A stretch of 64,000 nt of DNA. Source: Ensifer sp. WSM1721. Lineage in GTDB: Bacteria > Pseudomonadota > Alphaproteobacteria > Rhizobiales > Rhizobiaceae. Of this stretch, positions 27,283 through 36,576 are shown piece by piece. The position numbers and the translations under genes are program-made. The first letter of the stretch is position 1. Each line of letters begins with the position of its first letter. The notes below the pieces were generated by a model. That model was not told the DNA's origin and did no database searches. It saw nothing but the letters and a program-made list of their open reading frames with translations. The stretch lies in contig NZ_CP165783.1 of NCBI RefSeq assembly GCF_000513895.2, forward strand, positions 868,001 through 932,000, written 5' to 3'.

Positions 27283-28260
27283 ATGAAGAACATGACGCTT
27301 GTTGCAGCATCGGTGATATCGGGGCTCTGTGCTACCGCCAGCGCTCAGGAGCTTCAGCCAGACGCCGTCAACAGGGCTTCTATTGCTTCCATCCCGTCAG
27401 AGCGACCCTCTGACGCCCCCACTCGACCGGACCCCGCCATCGTTCATCTCCAAGTTCTTCTGGATCGCGCTGGTTCATCTCCCGGGGTGATCGACGGCTA
27501 CTACGGCGATAATGTCACCAAAGCGATCGCCGGTTTCGAGGCCATGCATAGCCTTCCCGCTGATGGAAAGCTGGACCCCGAGGTCATCGGCCGGCTTGCC
27601 GACGAAATGCCCCCCGTCCAGCCTTATGTCATCTCTGGAGACGACGCCAAAGATCTCGTCGATCGCATTCCCGACGACTACGCCGAGCAAGCCAGGATGG
27701 AACACCTCGGATATACAAGCGTCCCGGAGAAATTGTCCGAGCGGTTTCACATGGATGTCGACCTCCTCAAGGCGCTCAATTCCGGCTCGGCATTCGCCGT
27801 CGGGGACACGATATCCGTTGCGGCGCCCGGCGTCGCGAAGGAAGGCAAGGTCAAGCGGATAGAGGCGCGCAAAGGAGCGGGGCAGGTCCTCGCCTTTGCC
27901 GAGAACGGCACGCTGCTTGCGGCATATCCCGCCACGATCGGCAGCAACGAGACGCCGTCGCCTTCGGGCACGCACAAGGTCAAAGGTGTCGCTCGAATGC
28001 CCACCTATACCTACAACCCCGAAGTCAACTACCAACAGGGCGACAACACCGAGGTTCTAACGCTTCCCGGCGGCCCCAACGGCCCGGTTGGAACCGTATG
28101 GATCGATCTGTCGAAGCCGACCTACGGGATCCACGGCACGCCTGAACCGTCCCGCGTCGACAAGGACCCGTCGCATGGATGCATCCGCCTGGCAAACTGG
28201 GACGCAGAGGAACTGGCCGCGATGGTCAAGCCGGGGATTGTCGTCGAGATCACCGACTAG
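27283..28260 (+). CDS. L,D-transpeptidase with peptidoglycan-binding domain
   Basis: The 325-residue exported protein has a Sec signal peptide ending around ASAQ (residue 22). A PG_binding_1 domain follows (about 55-105, with LQVLLDRAGSSPGVIDGYYGDNVTKAI). The C-terminal YkuD catalytic domain (about 200-325) has the active-site motif HGTPEP...SHGCIRLANWD, with the catalytic cysteine in SHGCIR. Such enzymes make 3-3 crosslinks in murein or attach proteins to it. No strong ribosome site precedes the ATG at 27283; a second ATG nine bases on may be the start. It stands alone at the left edge of the accessory region. Confidence 0.92.
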   Translation: MKNMTLVAASVISGLCATASAQELQPDAVNRASIASIPSERPSDAPTRPDPAIVHLQVLLDRAGSSPGVIDGYYGDNVTKAIAGFEAMHSLPADGKLDPEVIGRLADEMPPVQPYVISGDDAKDLVDRIPDDYAEQARMEHLGYTSVPEKLSERFHMDVDLLKALNSGSAFAVGDTISVAAPGVAKEGKVKRIEARKGAGQVLAFAENGTLLAAYPATIGSNETPSPSGTHKVKGVARMPTYTYNPEVNYQQGDNTEVLTLPGGPNGPVGTVWIDLSKPTYGIHGTPEPSRVDKDPSHGCIRLANWDAEELAAMVKPGIVVEITD

Positions 28261-28520
28261 CCATCGGAGGCCGGCAGACATCGGGAGAACAGCGGCCCGG
28301 TTCCGACGTCCGAACCATGACCAAGAGCGCTCGGGCCGGCGGCGGAACCCGCCGTGATGTGTTTTGGCCGCATGGGCGGATCTTTTCACGTTGTTCGGAT
28401 GTCGCAAAGGGGTGGAGAGCGGTCACCCGAGGCTGGCACATGGAACGGCCGAATTGCGGACATAGCGGTCGTTCCCGTCGGACAACTAACCGCGCGGAGC
28501 TTTGGGTCGCCAAGAGTGAA

Positions 28521-29204
28521 CTACGGGGTCATATCGTCCAATACAAAGATTGGGATCTGGTTCAGCCGGCCCCGGATCGCGCACGCCCCACGATCGATCA
28601 GACGTTGTAGCACGATCGTCTCCTGTCCCTCGCGTGCGACCTCTTCGACGAGTGCGCCGCTAACGATCAGCCTGGTTCCGGTCGTGCGCGTCATCTCTTC
28701 GAGCCTGCATGCTACATTGACTGTATCGCCAGCAATCGTGCGCTCCACGCGCGGCACAACGCCAATACTTCCAATCGCCACCGCGCCGAAGTGTATCCCG
28801 ATCCCAATTTGGACCGGCAGTCGACCACGCATGCCTCGCCTGGCATTCCATCGGGCCAGTTCTTCAAGCATTGAAAATCCGCACGCTAATGCAGACGTTG
28901 CCTTGCATGGAAAGAACCCATCGGTTCCGAATGCCGCCAATATCGCGTCTCCGGCGCGCTGGACAATCCATCCGCCATGAAGAGAGACCTGCTGAGCCAT
29001 ATGCTCGTGATAGCGGCGCAGGAAATCCATAGTGGTACTCGGAGGTACTCTTTCGGCCCAACTGGTGAACCCGACGATATCGGCAAACAATACGGCCGCC
29101 GTCGTAAGGTCTTCGCCCTCGACGTTTACGGTTCCGGCCCGAAATGTGGCCGGCCCGCCCGAGCAGAGTGCTCCTCCGTTAGCCGCCTCCAGTTTGTTGC
29201 GCAT
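28521..29204 (-). CDS. Single-domain class III nucleotidyl cyclase
   Basis: The 227-residue protein consists of one adenylate/guanylate cyclase catalytic domain (about 33-215) with no sensor or membrane part. Metal-binding aspartates lie in LFADIVGFTSWAE and QRAGDAILAAFG, and the transition-state pair in TVNVACRLEE. GAGGAG precedes the start. Rhizobial replicons carry many such cyclases, used in stress and symbiotic signalling. A Crp/Fnr-type gene lies 15 kb away, but no direct link is shown. Whether it makes cAMP or cGMP cannot be read with confidence. Confidence 0.85.
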   Translation of the reverse strand: MRNKLEAANGGALCSGGPATFRAGTVNVEGEDLTTAAVLFADIVGFTSWAERVPPSTTMDFLRRYHEHMAQQVSLHGGWIVQRAGDAILAAFGTDGFFPCKATSALACGFSMLEELARWNARRGMRGRLPVQIGIGIHFGAVAIGSIGVVPRVERTIAGDTVNVACRLEEMTRTTGTRLIVSGALVEEVAREGQETIVLQRLIDRGACAIRGRLNQIPIFVLDDMTP

Positions 29205-29370
29205 CGTTGCTCCTCTGCATAGGAACTCAGAGCCTTTAGGATGTCGTGACTTTGCTTGTCGCGCGAGCCATCTGGCGCTAACGTTTCTTTGCCTTCAGGG
29301 CAAAGCGCACCCTTCGCAGTAGCAAAGAATCGCTTGGGATGGAGAAGAGCTTCCAGGGCAGGAGAACTCC

Positions 29371-30282
29371 GTGGAAACCCACCAGATCCGATATTTCCTG
29401 GCCGCGTGCCAGACGCTCAATTTTTCCCGGGCGGCCGAACTATGCGAGGTCTCGGTTCCATCGTTAACCAAGTCCATCCACAAGCTGGAACAGCAACTCG
29501 GCGGTCATTTGTTCCGACGTGAACGGCACCTCACCCATTTGACTGATTTGGGCCGGCTCATGCATCAGCACTTTACTGAGGTGCAGAACGCGTTGGACGC
29601 CGCTAAGGCGGACGCTGAAAGATATGAGAACCTGCACAAAGCAAGACTCAAATTGGGCGTTTTCTCAACCATGCCTGGGAGGCATCTGACTTCTTACCTG
29701 AGAGCCCTGCGTGCTGCCGCCCCAGATCTTCGACTCAACATTTGGGAAACTAATTGCGAAGAACTCGGTTCGGCGCTGTTGGCCGGCGACATCGATGTCG
29801 CCTTCATGAGCGCCACGGGATATGGCGAACGACTGAGGGCTATACCGCTCTTTCAAGAACCCTATTTCATCGCTTTTGCGGCGGGGCACCGCTTCGAGCG
29901 GATGAATGCAGTGCCGCTGCGGGATATCAGTGGCGAGCCCTATATCAAGCGACTCCACTGCGAGTTCCCTTCTAATCTATCGAAACTCGGCGTAGCGCCG
30001 CCGTACAAGGATGTGCAGGTCCGGTATATGAGTGAGCGCGAGGACTGGATTCAGTTGCTTGTTTCAGCGGGGCTGGGCTGCAGCGTCATGCCGCAATTTC
30101 TGCCGATCATCGACGGGGTCTTAATTCGCCGCTTAGTCGAGCCGGAGGTATCGCGGCAAATCAGTATCGTAACAGTAGCGGGACGGCCACACAGCAAGCC
30201 CGTGTCGATTGCGGTCAAAATCGCTCAGTCCTTGCCTTGGAACATCGAAGGAGCGCAAACCCCTCTGACAACTCCTGCATAA
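29371..30282 (+). CDS. LysR family transcriptional regulator
   Basis: The 303-residue protein has a LysR helix-turn-helix (FSRAAELCEVSVPSLTKSIHKLEQQLG, about 18-44) and an effector domain (about 90-290). It starts with GTG after GGAG. It is divergent from the cyclase gene with 166 bases between them, and no enzyme gene lies immediately downstream, so its target is unclear; control of the cyclase gene is possible. Confidence 0.88.
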   Translation: METHQIRYFLAACQTLNFSRAAELCEVSVPSLTKSIHKLEQQLGGHLFRRERHLTHLTDLGRLMHQHFTEVQNALDAAKADAERYENLHKARLKLGVFSTMPGRHLTSYLRALRAAAPDLRLNIWETNCEELGSALLAGDIDVAFMSATGYGERLRAIPLFQEPYFIAFAAGHRFERMNAVPLRDISGEPYIKRLHCEFPSNLSKLGVAPPYKDVQVRYMSEREDWIQLLVSAGLGCSVMPQFLPIIDGVLIRRLVEPEVSRQISIVTVAGRPHSKPVSIAVKIAQSLPWNIEGAQTPLTTPA

Positions 30283-30869
30283 GCGGGCAAGGGCTATATG
30301 ATGATTGGAACTGGCTCACTGCTCACCCTGGGCCGAAGAGGATAGCGTCCTAACAGAATTTCGCTACGCACGGGCTCCAGCGCGACACATGTGGAACGGC
30401 ATAAACGAGGCCATCGCCCTTACCACCATTAGAAGCCTTTCTGACGTCGACGGCACCTTGGCGGCAAAAGGCATCGAGCGCCGCTGAAGGCATATTTGAT
30501 AAGAAGCGATCAGCCCACAGACATCGGCTGATGGGCATCGCGGTGGTAACCACGTGCTAGTGCCCGAGCGTCCACTCTGGGCTCAATCGTCCCGTTCGTC
30601 GTGTCCGGCGCCAAGGACCGCAACGGGTCGACTGTTCGCACTCACCACGGTCACAGATGGGGAGCGGAAGTTCACTGCGAAGGGACAGGACGGCCGCTTT
30701 CGGAGCCTTTCGGCCGTTCGGGCTCCGTTTTCTTCCCGCGGCGTGGATATCAATGACTTAGGTGCAGCGAACCTGACCTGCGTCGGTACGGGTTAAGTCA
30801 ATCGGAGAATTGCCGAAAAAGCTCGCCTTTTCTACACTTGGCGTTCTGGTCGAATGGGAGGAGAGAACC
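30283..30869. other. Long intergenic stretch, no supported gene
   Basis: Only short open frames without ribosome sites or family features are found. The right part (about 30550-30760) contains fragments such as AACGGGTCGACTGTTCG and CGGCCGTTCGGGCTCCG that look like decayed intergenic repeat sequence seen elsewhere in the accessory region. I see no complete element. Confidence 0.4.
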
Positions 30870-31331
30870 ATGCGTACAATCTCGACCGCGATTCTGGGGC
30901 TCGCCATTAGCATTGGCTTGGCTGGGTCCGTGGAAGCCCAATCGGCACGGTCAGACATCGAGGCCGCGCTCGTGACGTTCACCAAGGCTTTCAACGCCAA
31001 GGACGCAGCTGCGGTTGCGGCGCATTATACGGAAGACGCCGCCATTCTGCCCCCTGACAGCCGACGCGTAGATGGACGCGACAAGATTCAACAGTTCTGG
31101 CAAGGAGCAATCGACGAAGGGTTATCTGATCTTGCCCTAGAAGCGGTGGAAGTCAGTGAGAGTGGTGACTTCGCCTTTGAGGTGGGGAAATTCAGTCTGA
31201 AGGCCCCTGGAAAGGATGCCAATCCAGTGGACCAAGCTGGCAAATACATCGTTATCTGGAAGAAGGGAACGGATGGCGCCTGGCAATTGTACCGGGACAT
31301 CTGGAACGCTGATCCTGCCACCCAGCAGTGA
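30870..31331 (+). CDS. Exported NTF2-like (SgcJ/DUF4440-type) protein
   Basis: The 153-residue protein has a Sec signal peptide (cleavage around EAQS, residue 24) and an NTF2-like cone fold. The N-terminal helix IEAALVTFTKAFNAKDAAAVAAHYTEDAAILPP and C-terminal WQLYRDIWN are characteristic of SgcJ/EcaC or DUF4440 proteins. These are small ligand-binding or enzyme folds of unknown role. GGGAGGAG precedes the ATG at 30870, which is preferred over an upstream in-frame start. It stands alone. Confidence 0.8.
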   Translation: MRTISTAILGLAISIGLAGSVEAQSARSDIEAALVTFTKAFNAKDAAAVAAHYTEDAAILPPDSRRVDGRDKIQQFWQGAIDEGLSDLALEAVEVSESGDFAFEVGKFSLKAPGKDANPVDQAGKYIVIWKKGTDGAWQLYRDIWNADPATQQ

Positions 31332-31440
31332 CCGAAGCGTACGCAACGTTCGATCGTTGGGTCGATCTTCCCGTTTCCCGTCCGTGGAAGGGTGGGACGC
31401 TGTCCTTCGCTCGTCTTTAGCGAGCGACAGCTTGCATGGA

Positions 31441-31641
31441 TCAGAGGACATACTGGTAAGCGCAGTAGGTCAGAACGAACGGCACAAGCATCCAGATCAA
31501 AACGATGATGAGGGCTGCTATTAAACGATGCGGCGGCACTCCGCGGATCGCCGCTTCCCTGGTCGAAATAGGCAAGCCATTCGGAGACTGAGGGGCGATG
31601 AAAGTAGGACCCTGGATTTCCGGAACTCCGGTCGCCGCCAA
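31441..31641 (-). CDS. Possible small single-helix membrane protein
   Basis: A 66-residue frame with a TTG start and GGAG about ten bases upstream ends in one strongly hydrophobic helix (LIAALIIVLIWMLVPFVLTY, about 42-61). The polar N-terminal part has no recognisable motif. It follows the DUF6130 gene on the same strand after about 136 bases. I do not recognise the family; the hydrophobic helix and start context are the only support. Confidence 0.35.
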   Translation of the reverse strand: MAATGVPEIQGPTFIAPQSPNGLPISTREAAIRGVPPHRLIAALIIVLIWMLVPFVLTYCAYQYVL

Positions 31642-31777
31642 GAACGTAGCTCTCCTGCGTCCGGCAAATCTCTTGGCCCCTCACGCCGATCGTTCAGCGA
31701 CCTGGTTGCTCGGCGTGAGGTCTCGAATTTCGCTCCGTCTCGGCTGCCCTGGCTCAATTGCGGAGCTGGAGCGGTCT

Positions 31778-32242
31778 TCAGTGCTGGTGATGGGCCACGC
31801 TGTCGGGAATTGTGAACGTATGCGTCACCTCCTGTCCTGGGAACACATTGTGATTGGCGTCGACCAACTGGATCCTCACCTTGTGCTGGCCGGGGGGGAA
31901 ATTGGCTATATCCACCGTGTTGTTGTCGCTCGCATCTGCCCACCACCACGGCAGGTCGTCGACGATGACGTGCAGATGCCCGATACGTGGGGATGCGCTG
32001 ACGGCGCCCTTGCCGAACACTGGTACAATGCGCACGTTCTCCACTCGGTACTGCGCCCAGTAGACGCCTATGGCGAGCCCCTCGGGAAGCGGATCGTCCA
32101 CGATCAGCTTAGGTGCAGGCTCGTTTTCAATGGCGACATATGGAGACGGGCCGCGGATCTCCCTCGCACTCTGGGCGAAGGACCCTGTGGCGAACAAAGT
32201 GATGGCGGCGGCGGCCGCCAGAGTCTTTATGAGCATGGTCAT
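31778..32242 (-). CDS. Exported DUF6130 family protein
   Basis: The 154-residue protein has a signal peptide (MTMLIKTLAAAAAITLFATGSFAQ) and a single domain with PAPKLIVDDPLPEGLA, YRVENVRIVPVFG, SPRIGHLHVIVDDLPWWWADA and FPPGQHKVRIQLVDANH. This pattern matches what I recall as DUF6130, small periplasmic proteins of unknown role. ATG at 32242 has AAGGAG eight bases upstream. It is convergent with the NTF2-like gene. The His/Trp-rich centre could bind metal, but that is a guess. Confidence 0.7.
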   Translation of the reverse strand: MTMLIKTLAAAAAITLFATGSFAQSAREIRGPSPYVAIENEPAPKLIVDDPLPEGLAIGVYWAQYRVENVRIVPVFGKGAVSASPRIGHLHVIVDDLPWWWADASDNNTVDIANFPPGQHKVRIQLVDANHNVFPGQEVTHTFTIPDSVAHHQH

Positions 32243-32609
32243 TTCAGTCGCTCCTTGGTTCAAAACGCCATTTTCCTAATGGCTGGCTTATGCCGGACAC
32301 GAACACCGGTCGGCACGAGGGAGACCGAAAAGCCGCTCGTCGGGAGCTCACTTCCACGTTGTAGAGGAATGGCTTCCGAGCTTGCCCGCGGTCCCGCGGC
32401 TCTCAGTCACTTCGAACCGCTTGGGGGAAACTGAGGCACGCTGGTATCTCGAATGTGTCCCCCGCGGCCGCGAAGTGTATCGCTGTGTAGGAGCAGGACG
32501 AGCCGTACAGGTCTCGCTGAACCGTTGGTCTGGCGCCTGCACGGTGATCATTGCTGAAGTGATGGCTTTGGGCCGCGGGATGGCTGAGGGCAGGCAAGTA
32601 AAGGCATTC

Positions 32610-32897
32610 GGCGAAGCAGATCGCCGAGGCCGTCTTCCGGGTCATGCTCCCACTGATCGCCCCCGGCGTTGCCTCGGGTGCACTCTTCGCCTTCGTGACT
32701 TCGTTCGACGAAGTCGTCGTCGCACTATTCATATCCGGCTCCGAGCAGCATCACTTCCGCGCCAGATGTGGAGCGGCGTGCGCGAGACGCTCAGTCCGAC
32801 GATCGCCGCGGTTGCGATCGTGTTTTCGACGTTGTTCCTCGCCATCCAGCGGCTGCAAAGGCGAGCCGAGCTACAAAAGATTCACCGCGAAGGTTAA
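32610..32897 (+). pseudogene. Remnant of an ABC permease (PotC-type), frameshifted
   Basis: One frame encodes AVFRVMLPLIAPGVASG, AFVTSFDEVVVALFISG and ends in EQHHF, the C-terminal half of a PotC-like permease. The continuation LPRQMWSGVRETLSPTIAAV and AIVFSTLFLAIQRLQRR lies in a different frame. The shift falls near 32745-32755. The N-terminal two thirds are absent. No partner ABC genes lie nearby, so this is a relic. The rest of the 32243-33170 gap holds no supported gene. Confidence 0.8.
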
Positions 32898-33170
32898 AAG
32901 CAAAAATCGGCACCTGCGGCGGAGGATCAGTCGTCCTTGAGTGCTCGGTTCAATGTCCGCCTTGAAACCAGCACCGGAAATTCAGCGCGCTCTGGATGAG
33001 CGGCAGCCATGGGTGGGAAACGCCGTTCGGCGGGGTTCAGCCGAACGGCTTAATAGCGCCAACACCGGACGTTGCGACAGTCGCAAAACTGCCTAATCTC
33101 CTGCGTTGCAGAAGTCAGAAAAACAAATGTCGCCTTAATTGGGAATTTTGTGACAAAAGAGAACCACAAT

Positions 33171-33623
33171 ATGGAATCGATTATCGAGATTGGGACCATA
33201 AAAGATGTTGAGTCGTGGGCGGAGCTTCGCGTTGCGCTGTGGCCGCATCACTCGCTCGAAGATCATCGAGCTGAGTTGGGCCGGGCGTTTCTTTCAGAAA
33301 GTGGAGAAGCCGTCGCGTTCATCGCTCGAAATGCTGCGAATGAAGCTGTCGGGTTTGCCGAGGCCACTTTGCGACATGATTATGTGAATGGATGCAGCAG
33401 CTCGCCCGTTCTATTCCTCGAAGGGATTTATGTCCGGCCCGTTGGCAGGCGAAAGGGTATCGCACGATTGCTTTGCAATGCCGTTGCCGATTGGGGGAAG
33501 TCGCTTGGGTGTGTTGAGTTTGGCTCTGACGCGCTGCTTGAGAATTCAGCCGGCCATGCGCTCCATACCGCTTTAGGATTTGAGGAGACACAGCGCGTCG
33601 TGTTCTTCCGAAAGCCACTGTAG
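33171..33623 (+). CDS. GNAT acetyltransferase, AAC(6')-I-like
   Basis: The 150-residue protein is a GNAT acetyltransferase resembling aminoglycoside 6'-N-acetyltransferases. Shared features are WAELRVALWPHHSLEDH, VGFAEATLRHDYVNGC, SSPVLFLEGIYVRP, the acetyl-CoA loop VGRRKGIARLL and GFEETQRVVFFRK. Chromosomal AAC(6') proteins of this type occur in environmental bacteria. A start at the ATG 33171 fits the family; a GTG 21 bases upstream is possible. No mobile resistance structure surrounds it. Activity on aminoglycosides is inferred only from the family. Confidence 0.8.
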   Translation: MESIIEIGTIKDVESWAELRVALWPHHSLEDHRAELGRAFLSESGEAVAFIARNAANEAVGFAEATLRHDYVNGCSSSPVLFLEGIYVRPVGRRKGIARLLCNAVADWGKSLGCVEFGSDALLENSAGHALHTALGFEETQRVVFFRKPL

Positions 33624-33834
33624 GCCGGTGCTGCCCTTCCACGAGGATGGTTCGCCGCACAAATCCTAACACCTGCTACGTCACAGGCTTTGTCGCATAG
33701 CTCGACTAGATGGGGCGGCTGGATGTAAGTGTACTTCCGCCTTCGGCCCAAACCGGACTCTCGCATCGTAGTCTTTCCCGCTTGTTCATGGTAGGCACGC
33801 GTCCAGCATGGCGACGCAGAAGGAGACAGCCGTA

Positions 33835-34224
33835 ATGAAGTGCCTGCGCATCTATGCCACCCCGGATGGTGAGTCGCATTTCGACGAAGTCGAATTGCCG
33901 ACGACGAAGAGGTCTGTGCACCCGGATGCCGTGCCGTTCGACGTGACGGCCAGTTATCCGGCGTCCCGCGTCCGCTTCACCCACATCCCAGCGGGGATGC
34001 GCGAGGTTGCTTGGCATAAGGTCCCGGAGGCGGTGTTGACAGTCAGGCTGGATGGTTCGGTGGAATACGAGACGAGCGACGGAGAGGTGCGCCACGTTCC
34101 GGCGGGTAGCTTCGTGTTGGTGGCGGACACGCATGGCAAGGGCCATCTGTCGCGCCATTCCCCGGAGGCGCAAACCGTCATCTGGATATCACTGCCGAAC
34201 GGACTCGAATTGCCGCCCGCATAG
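33835..34224 (+). CDS. Cupin-domain protein
   Basis: The 129-residue protein has a single small cupin barrel. Features include RFTHIPAGMREVAWHK, VRLDGSVEYETSDGEVRHVPAGSFVLV and DTHGKGHLSRH. The ATG at 33835 has GGAG nine bases upstream; an earlier ATG at 33808 does not. Such stand-alone cupins may bind metal or act as isomerases or sensors, and the function here is unknown. An IS relic follows. Confidence 0.75.
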   Translation: MKCLRIYATPDGESHFDEVELPTTKRSVHPDAVPFDVTASYPASRVRFTHIPAGMREVAWHKVPEAVLTVRLDGSVEYETSDGEVRHVPAGSFVLVADTHGKGHLSRHSPEAQTVIWISLPNGLELPPA

Positions 34225-34284
34225 TCCGTCTGGATGCGCCGTCAGCGCCGCGATTGAGAACGATGCGAGCGTTCGTGCGTTCAC

Positions 34285-34508
34285 GTGGAGGCTGGGCGAA
34301 TATCCCGCCCCGTCGGAACCGGCGTGATCCGATTTGCTTCAGCCCATACCTCTACCGACAAAGAAACGCGGTCGAGCGGTTTTTCAACCGGATCAAGCAT
34401 TGTCGGCGCATTGCGACGCGCTACAACAAGCGCGCTGCCAACTACCTCGCTTTCGTCAAACTCGCGGCCACACGGGTCTGGCTGAGCGTTTATGAGTCCA
34501 CGACCTAG
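34285..34508 (+). mobile_element. IS5-family transposase C-terminal relic
   Basis: The frame encodes ANIPPRRNRRDPICFSPYLY, RQRNAVERFFNRIKHCRRIA and YNKRAANYLAFVKLAATRVW. This is the C-terminal end of the IS5-group DDE transposase, including the catalytic glutamate context VERFFNRIK. The N-terminal part and terminal repeats are absent. The following region to 34905 has no gene; it may contain decayed IS or repeat sequence. Confidence 0.8.
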
Positions 34509-34905
34509 TTCCCGTCCGTCGCACTCGGGTGGAAGCGTGCCGTTTGAAGCGTTACCGGGAACGAGCGAGAAGCGGGGCAAGCGGACTAGCCGCTTTATGA
34601 TGGCGCTACAGAGAAGCGGCTGTCACCAGTCTGGCAACTTGCCTCCCACGCAATGGGCTGTCCAAAAAATCGAGGTCCATTCGGGAGCCACTTGGACAGC
34701 TCGCACTGTCGTTCCCAATGTGCCTTGAAAGCGAAACCCTAGCGCTCATGGAAAGTTGTCGTTTCACTTCATCATGAGCTCGCATTGGGATCGCGGGCCG
34801 ATTGCGCGCCAACCCCGTTCCGTATTCCGATCCGCACATTGGAAATGACTCGCGTTCTCCCCGGCTTGAGCGTTAACTGCGTTGTTCTGACGGAGGAGGC
34901 AAACC

Positions 34906-35232
34906 ATGACCATGTATCTCACCCGCTTCAGCTACACGCCCGAGACGTGGGCGCGCATGATCAAAAACCCCGAGGATCGCCGAGAGGCGGCTCGTACGTA
35001 CATTGAATCCGTGGGCGGAAAGCTCCATGGGTTCTGGTACGCCTTTGGCGAGCATGATGGTTGGACTCTGTGGGAGGCGCCTGATAGCGTATCGATGGCC
35101 GCTGTCGCGATTGCTATCGGCGCGGGAGGCGCGCTGAGTTCTGTTGAGACCACTGTCCTCCTCAGCGTCGAGGATACGATGGAAGCCCTGGGAAAGGCAA
35201 AGCAGATTCGGTATCGTCCGCCGGCAGCGTAG
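34906..35232 (+). CDS. GYD-domain protein
   Basis: The 108-residue protein begins MTMYLTRFSYTPETWARMIKNPEDRR and contains KLHGFWYAFGEHDGWTLWEAP, the pattern of GYD-domain proteins (ferredoxin-like fold, unknown function). GGAGGAGG precedes the ATG. These genes are frequent and usually single in rhizobial replicons. No operon partner is visible. Confidence 0.8.
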   Translation: MTMYLTRFSYTPETWARMIKNPEDRREAARTYIESVGGKLHGFWYAFGEHDGWTLWEAPDSVSMAAVAIAIGAGGALSSVETTVLLSVEDTMEALGKAKQIRYRPPAA

Positions 35233-35659
35233 GCGCGGCCACTGCTTCCCATCCATACTGAAATAGAAGATGAGTGCTGCGTGCGTATCTCCCTTCCCGG
35301 CGCGAATTCTCTGTGCACACCTGTGGGACTATCCGACCCTTAGTGGTTAAAGGTAAGCAAGGGGTGGGAAGCGGTAGTCTAACGCCAACGCGCCGGATGG
35401 CTAGTTTGCGCACACCGAAGCGGACACCCGCCCGGCAGGGTACTTCAGGAACTGGCACGATCCTGCCAGAGGGACGGAGCAGGTCTGCGTTACCTACCAG
35501 TTCAGATATCGATCTGCTCGGCCATTGTGAGTGCGTCGTCGACTTCGATTCCGACCGACGCCATCAGCGCCGAAGCAGGTTTGTTTCTGATCGCGCGAGC
35601 AGCCGGGCGCGCATGACGCTGATTGCGCATGATCTCTGCCCGCGCGACAGGACGCCAAG
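35233..35659. other. Intergenic stretch, no supported gene
   Basis: A plus-strand open frame (35274-35672) is arginine/serine rich and has no ribosome site. A minus-strand frame ending near 35504 encodes about 20 plausible residues (MASVGIEVDDALTMAEQIDI), possibly the tail of a decayed gene. I cannot assign either. Confidence 0.3.
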
Positions 35660-36343
35660 CTACTCCTTGTAGTTCTTTTCTAAGAATTCCGATCTGAAGT
35701 TCTGTGGCGGCGTGTCACGCTCCGGCCTCCCCTCCGGCGTGAAGTCCATCAGGTTCCAGTACGGCCACACCGTGTCGACGTGGTTCATCATCGACTCGGT
35801 GCTCCAGAAATGGAAAATCTTGCCGTCGCGCTTCGTGAAGACAAGCATCACGGGCAACTGCATGTCGTCGCTATCGCCCTGGCACTTGTAGTCCGCCTGG
35901 AAGGGCGACTCGTATCCGGACAGCAGCGGGATCTGCGACCAGCCGCGTTGTCTCGCCCACGCATTGATCTTCTCGGCCGGGGCCTTGGCAATGGCGGCGA
36001 ACGCAGCGTCCTGCGCGACCGAATACCAGGTGCGGTCGAACCCATCCATCAGCGACGTGCAGGACGGACAGGGCTTGTCCCAGCTCGGGCCGAACATCCA
36101 TGAGTAGAGCAGCAGCGTGGTCTTGCCGCCGAACAGCTCGGAGAACTTCACGCGCCGGCCCAGCTTGCCGTCGTTGGCCCATTGGAAGACGTAGTCCTCC
36201 TTTAGCTCGCCGCCGAGCGGGAGCGTGCGGCGCTTGGCAGCCACCGATTTAGCCTTCTCCACGAGCTCTTGCTCGTCCTTAAGCAATGAGTCGCGCGCAG
36301 CGCGGTACACGCTGCTTTCATTGGGATATCGCGGTTCACCCAT
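35660..36343 (-). CDS. DUF899 family thioredoxin-like protein
   Basis: The 227-residue protein matches DUF899, a thioredoxin-fold family. It has the SLLKDEQELVEKAKSVAAKR start, the core LLLYSWMFGPSWDKPCPSC with two cysteines, SLMDGFDRTWYSVAQDA, and the late HVDTVWPYWNLMDFTPEGR. ATG at 36343 has GGAG seven bases upstream. The family is thought to be redox-related but is uncharacterised. It lies near a thioredoxin-reductase-like gene on the same strand with about 230 bases between. Confidence 0.85.
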   Translation of the reverse strand: MGEPRYPNESSVYRAARDSLLKDEQELVEKAKSVAAKRRTLPLGGELKEDYVFQWANDGKLGRRVKFSELFGGKTTLLLYSWMFGPSWDKPCPSCTSLMDGFDRTWYSVAQDAAFAAIAKAPAEKINAWARQRGWSQIPLLSGYESPFQADYKCQGDSDDMQLPVMLVFTKRDGKIFHFWSTESMMNHVDTVWPYWNLMDFTPEGRPERDTPPQNFRSEFLEKNYKE

Positions 36344-36576
36344 CTCCGTCTCCTTTGAAGCATGGCGGCTTATGGTCGTAGTGCCACTGCTGACACCGGC
36401 GGAAGTCTCGGTGCTGTGCTTTAACTTAGTGGGGTGCAATCGGTTCCGGTCCAGTCAGTCAACTGCCAGGCGCGGTGAACTTTTCAAGTTGGCGCCTATT
36501 GGCGCATCCTGAGCAGACGTTTCGACAGTGAGGGCTCAGGGTCGCGAGCTGCCGCCTACTCCAGGATCGACTTTTG

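Noticed and set aside
28261-28520. Possible gene between the L,D-transpeptidase and cyclase genes
   Set aside because: Frames of 87-143 codons overlap one another and lack start context. The sequence resembles the decayed intergenic material nearby.
30305-30487. A 60-codon plus-strand frame
   Set aside because: No ribosome site, no hydrophobic or domain feature, and it lies in apparently decayed intergenic DNA.
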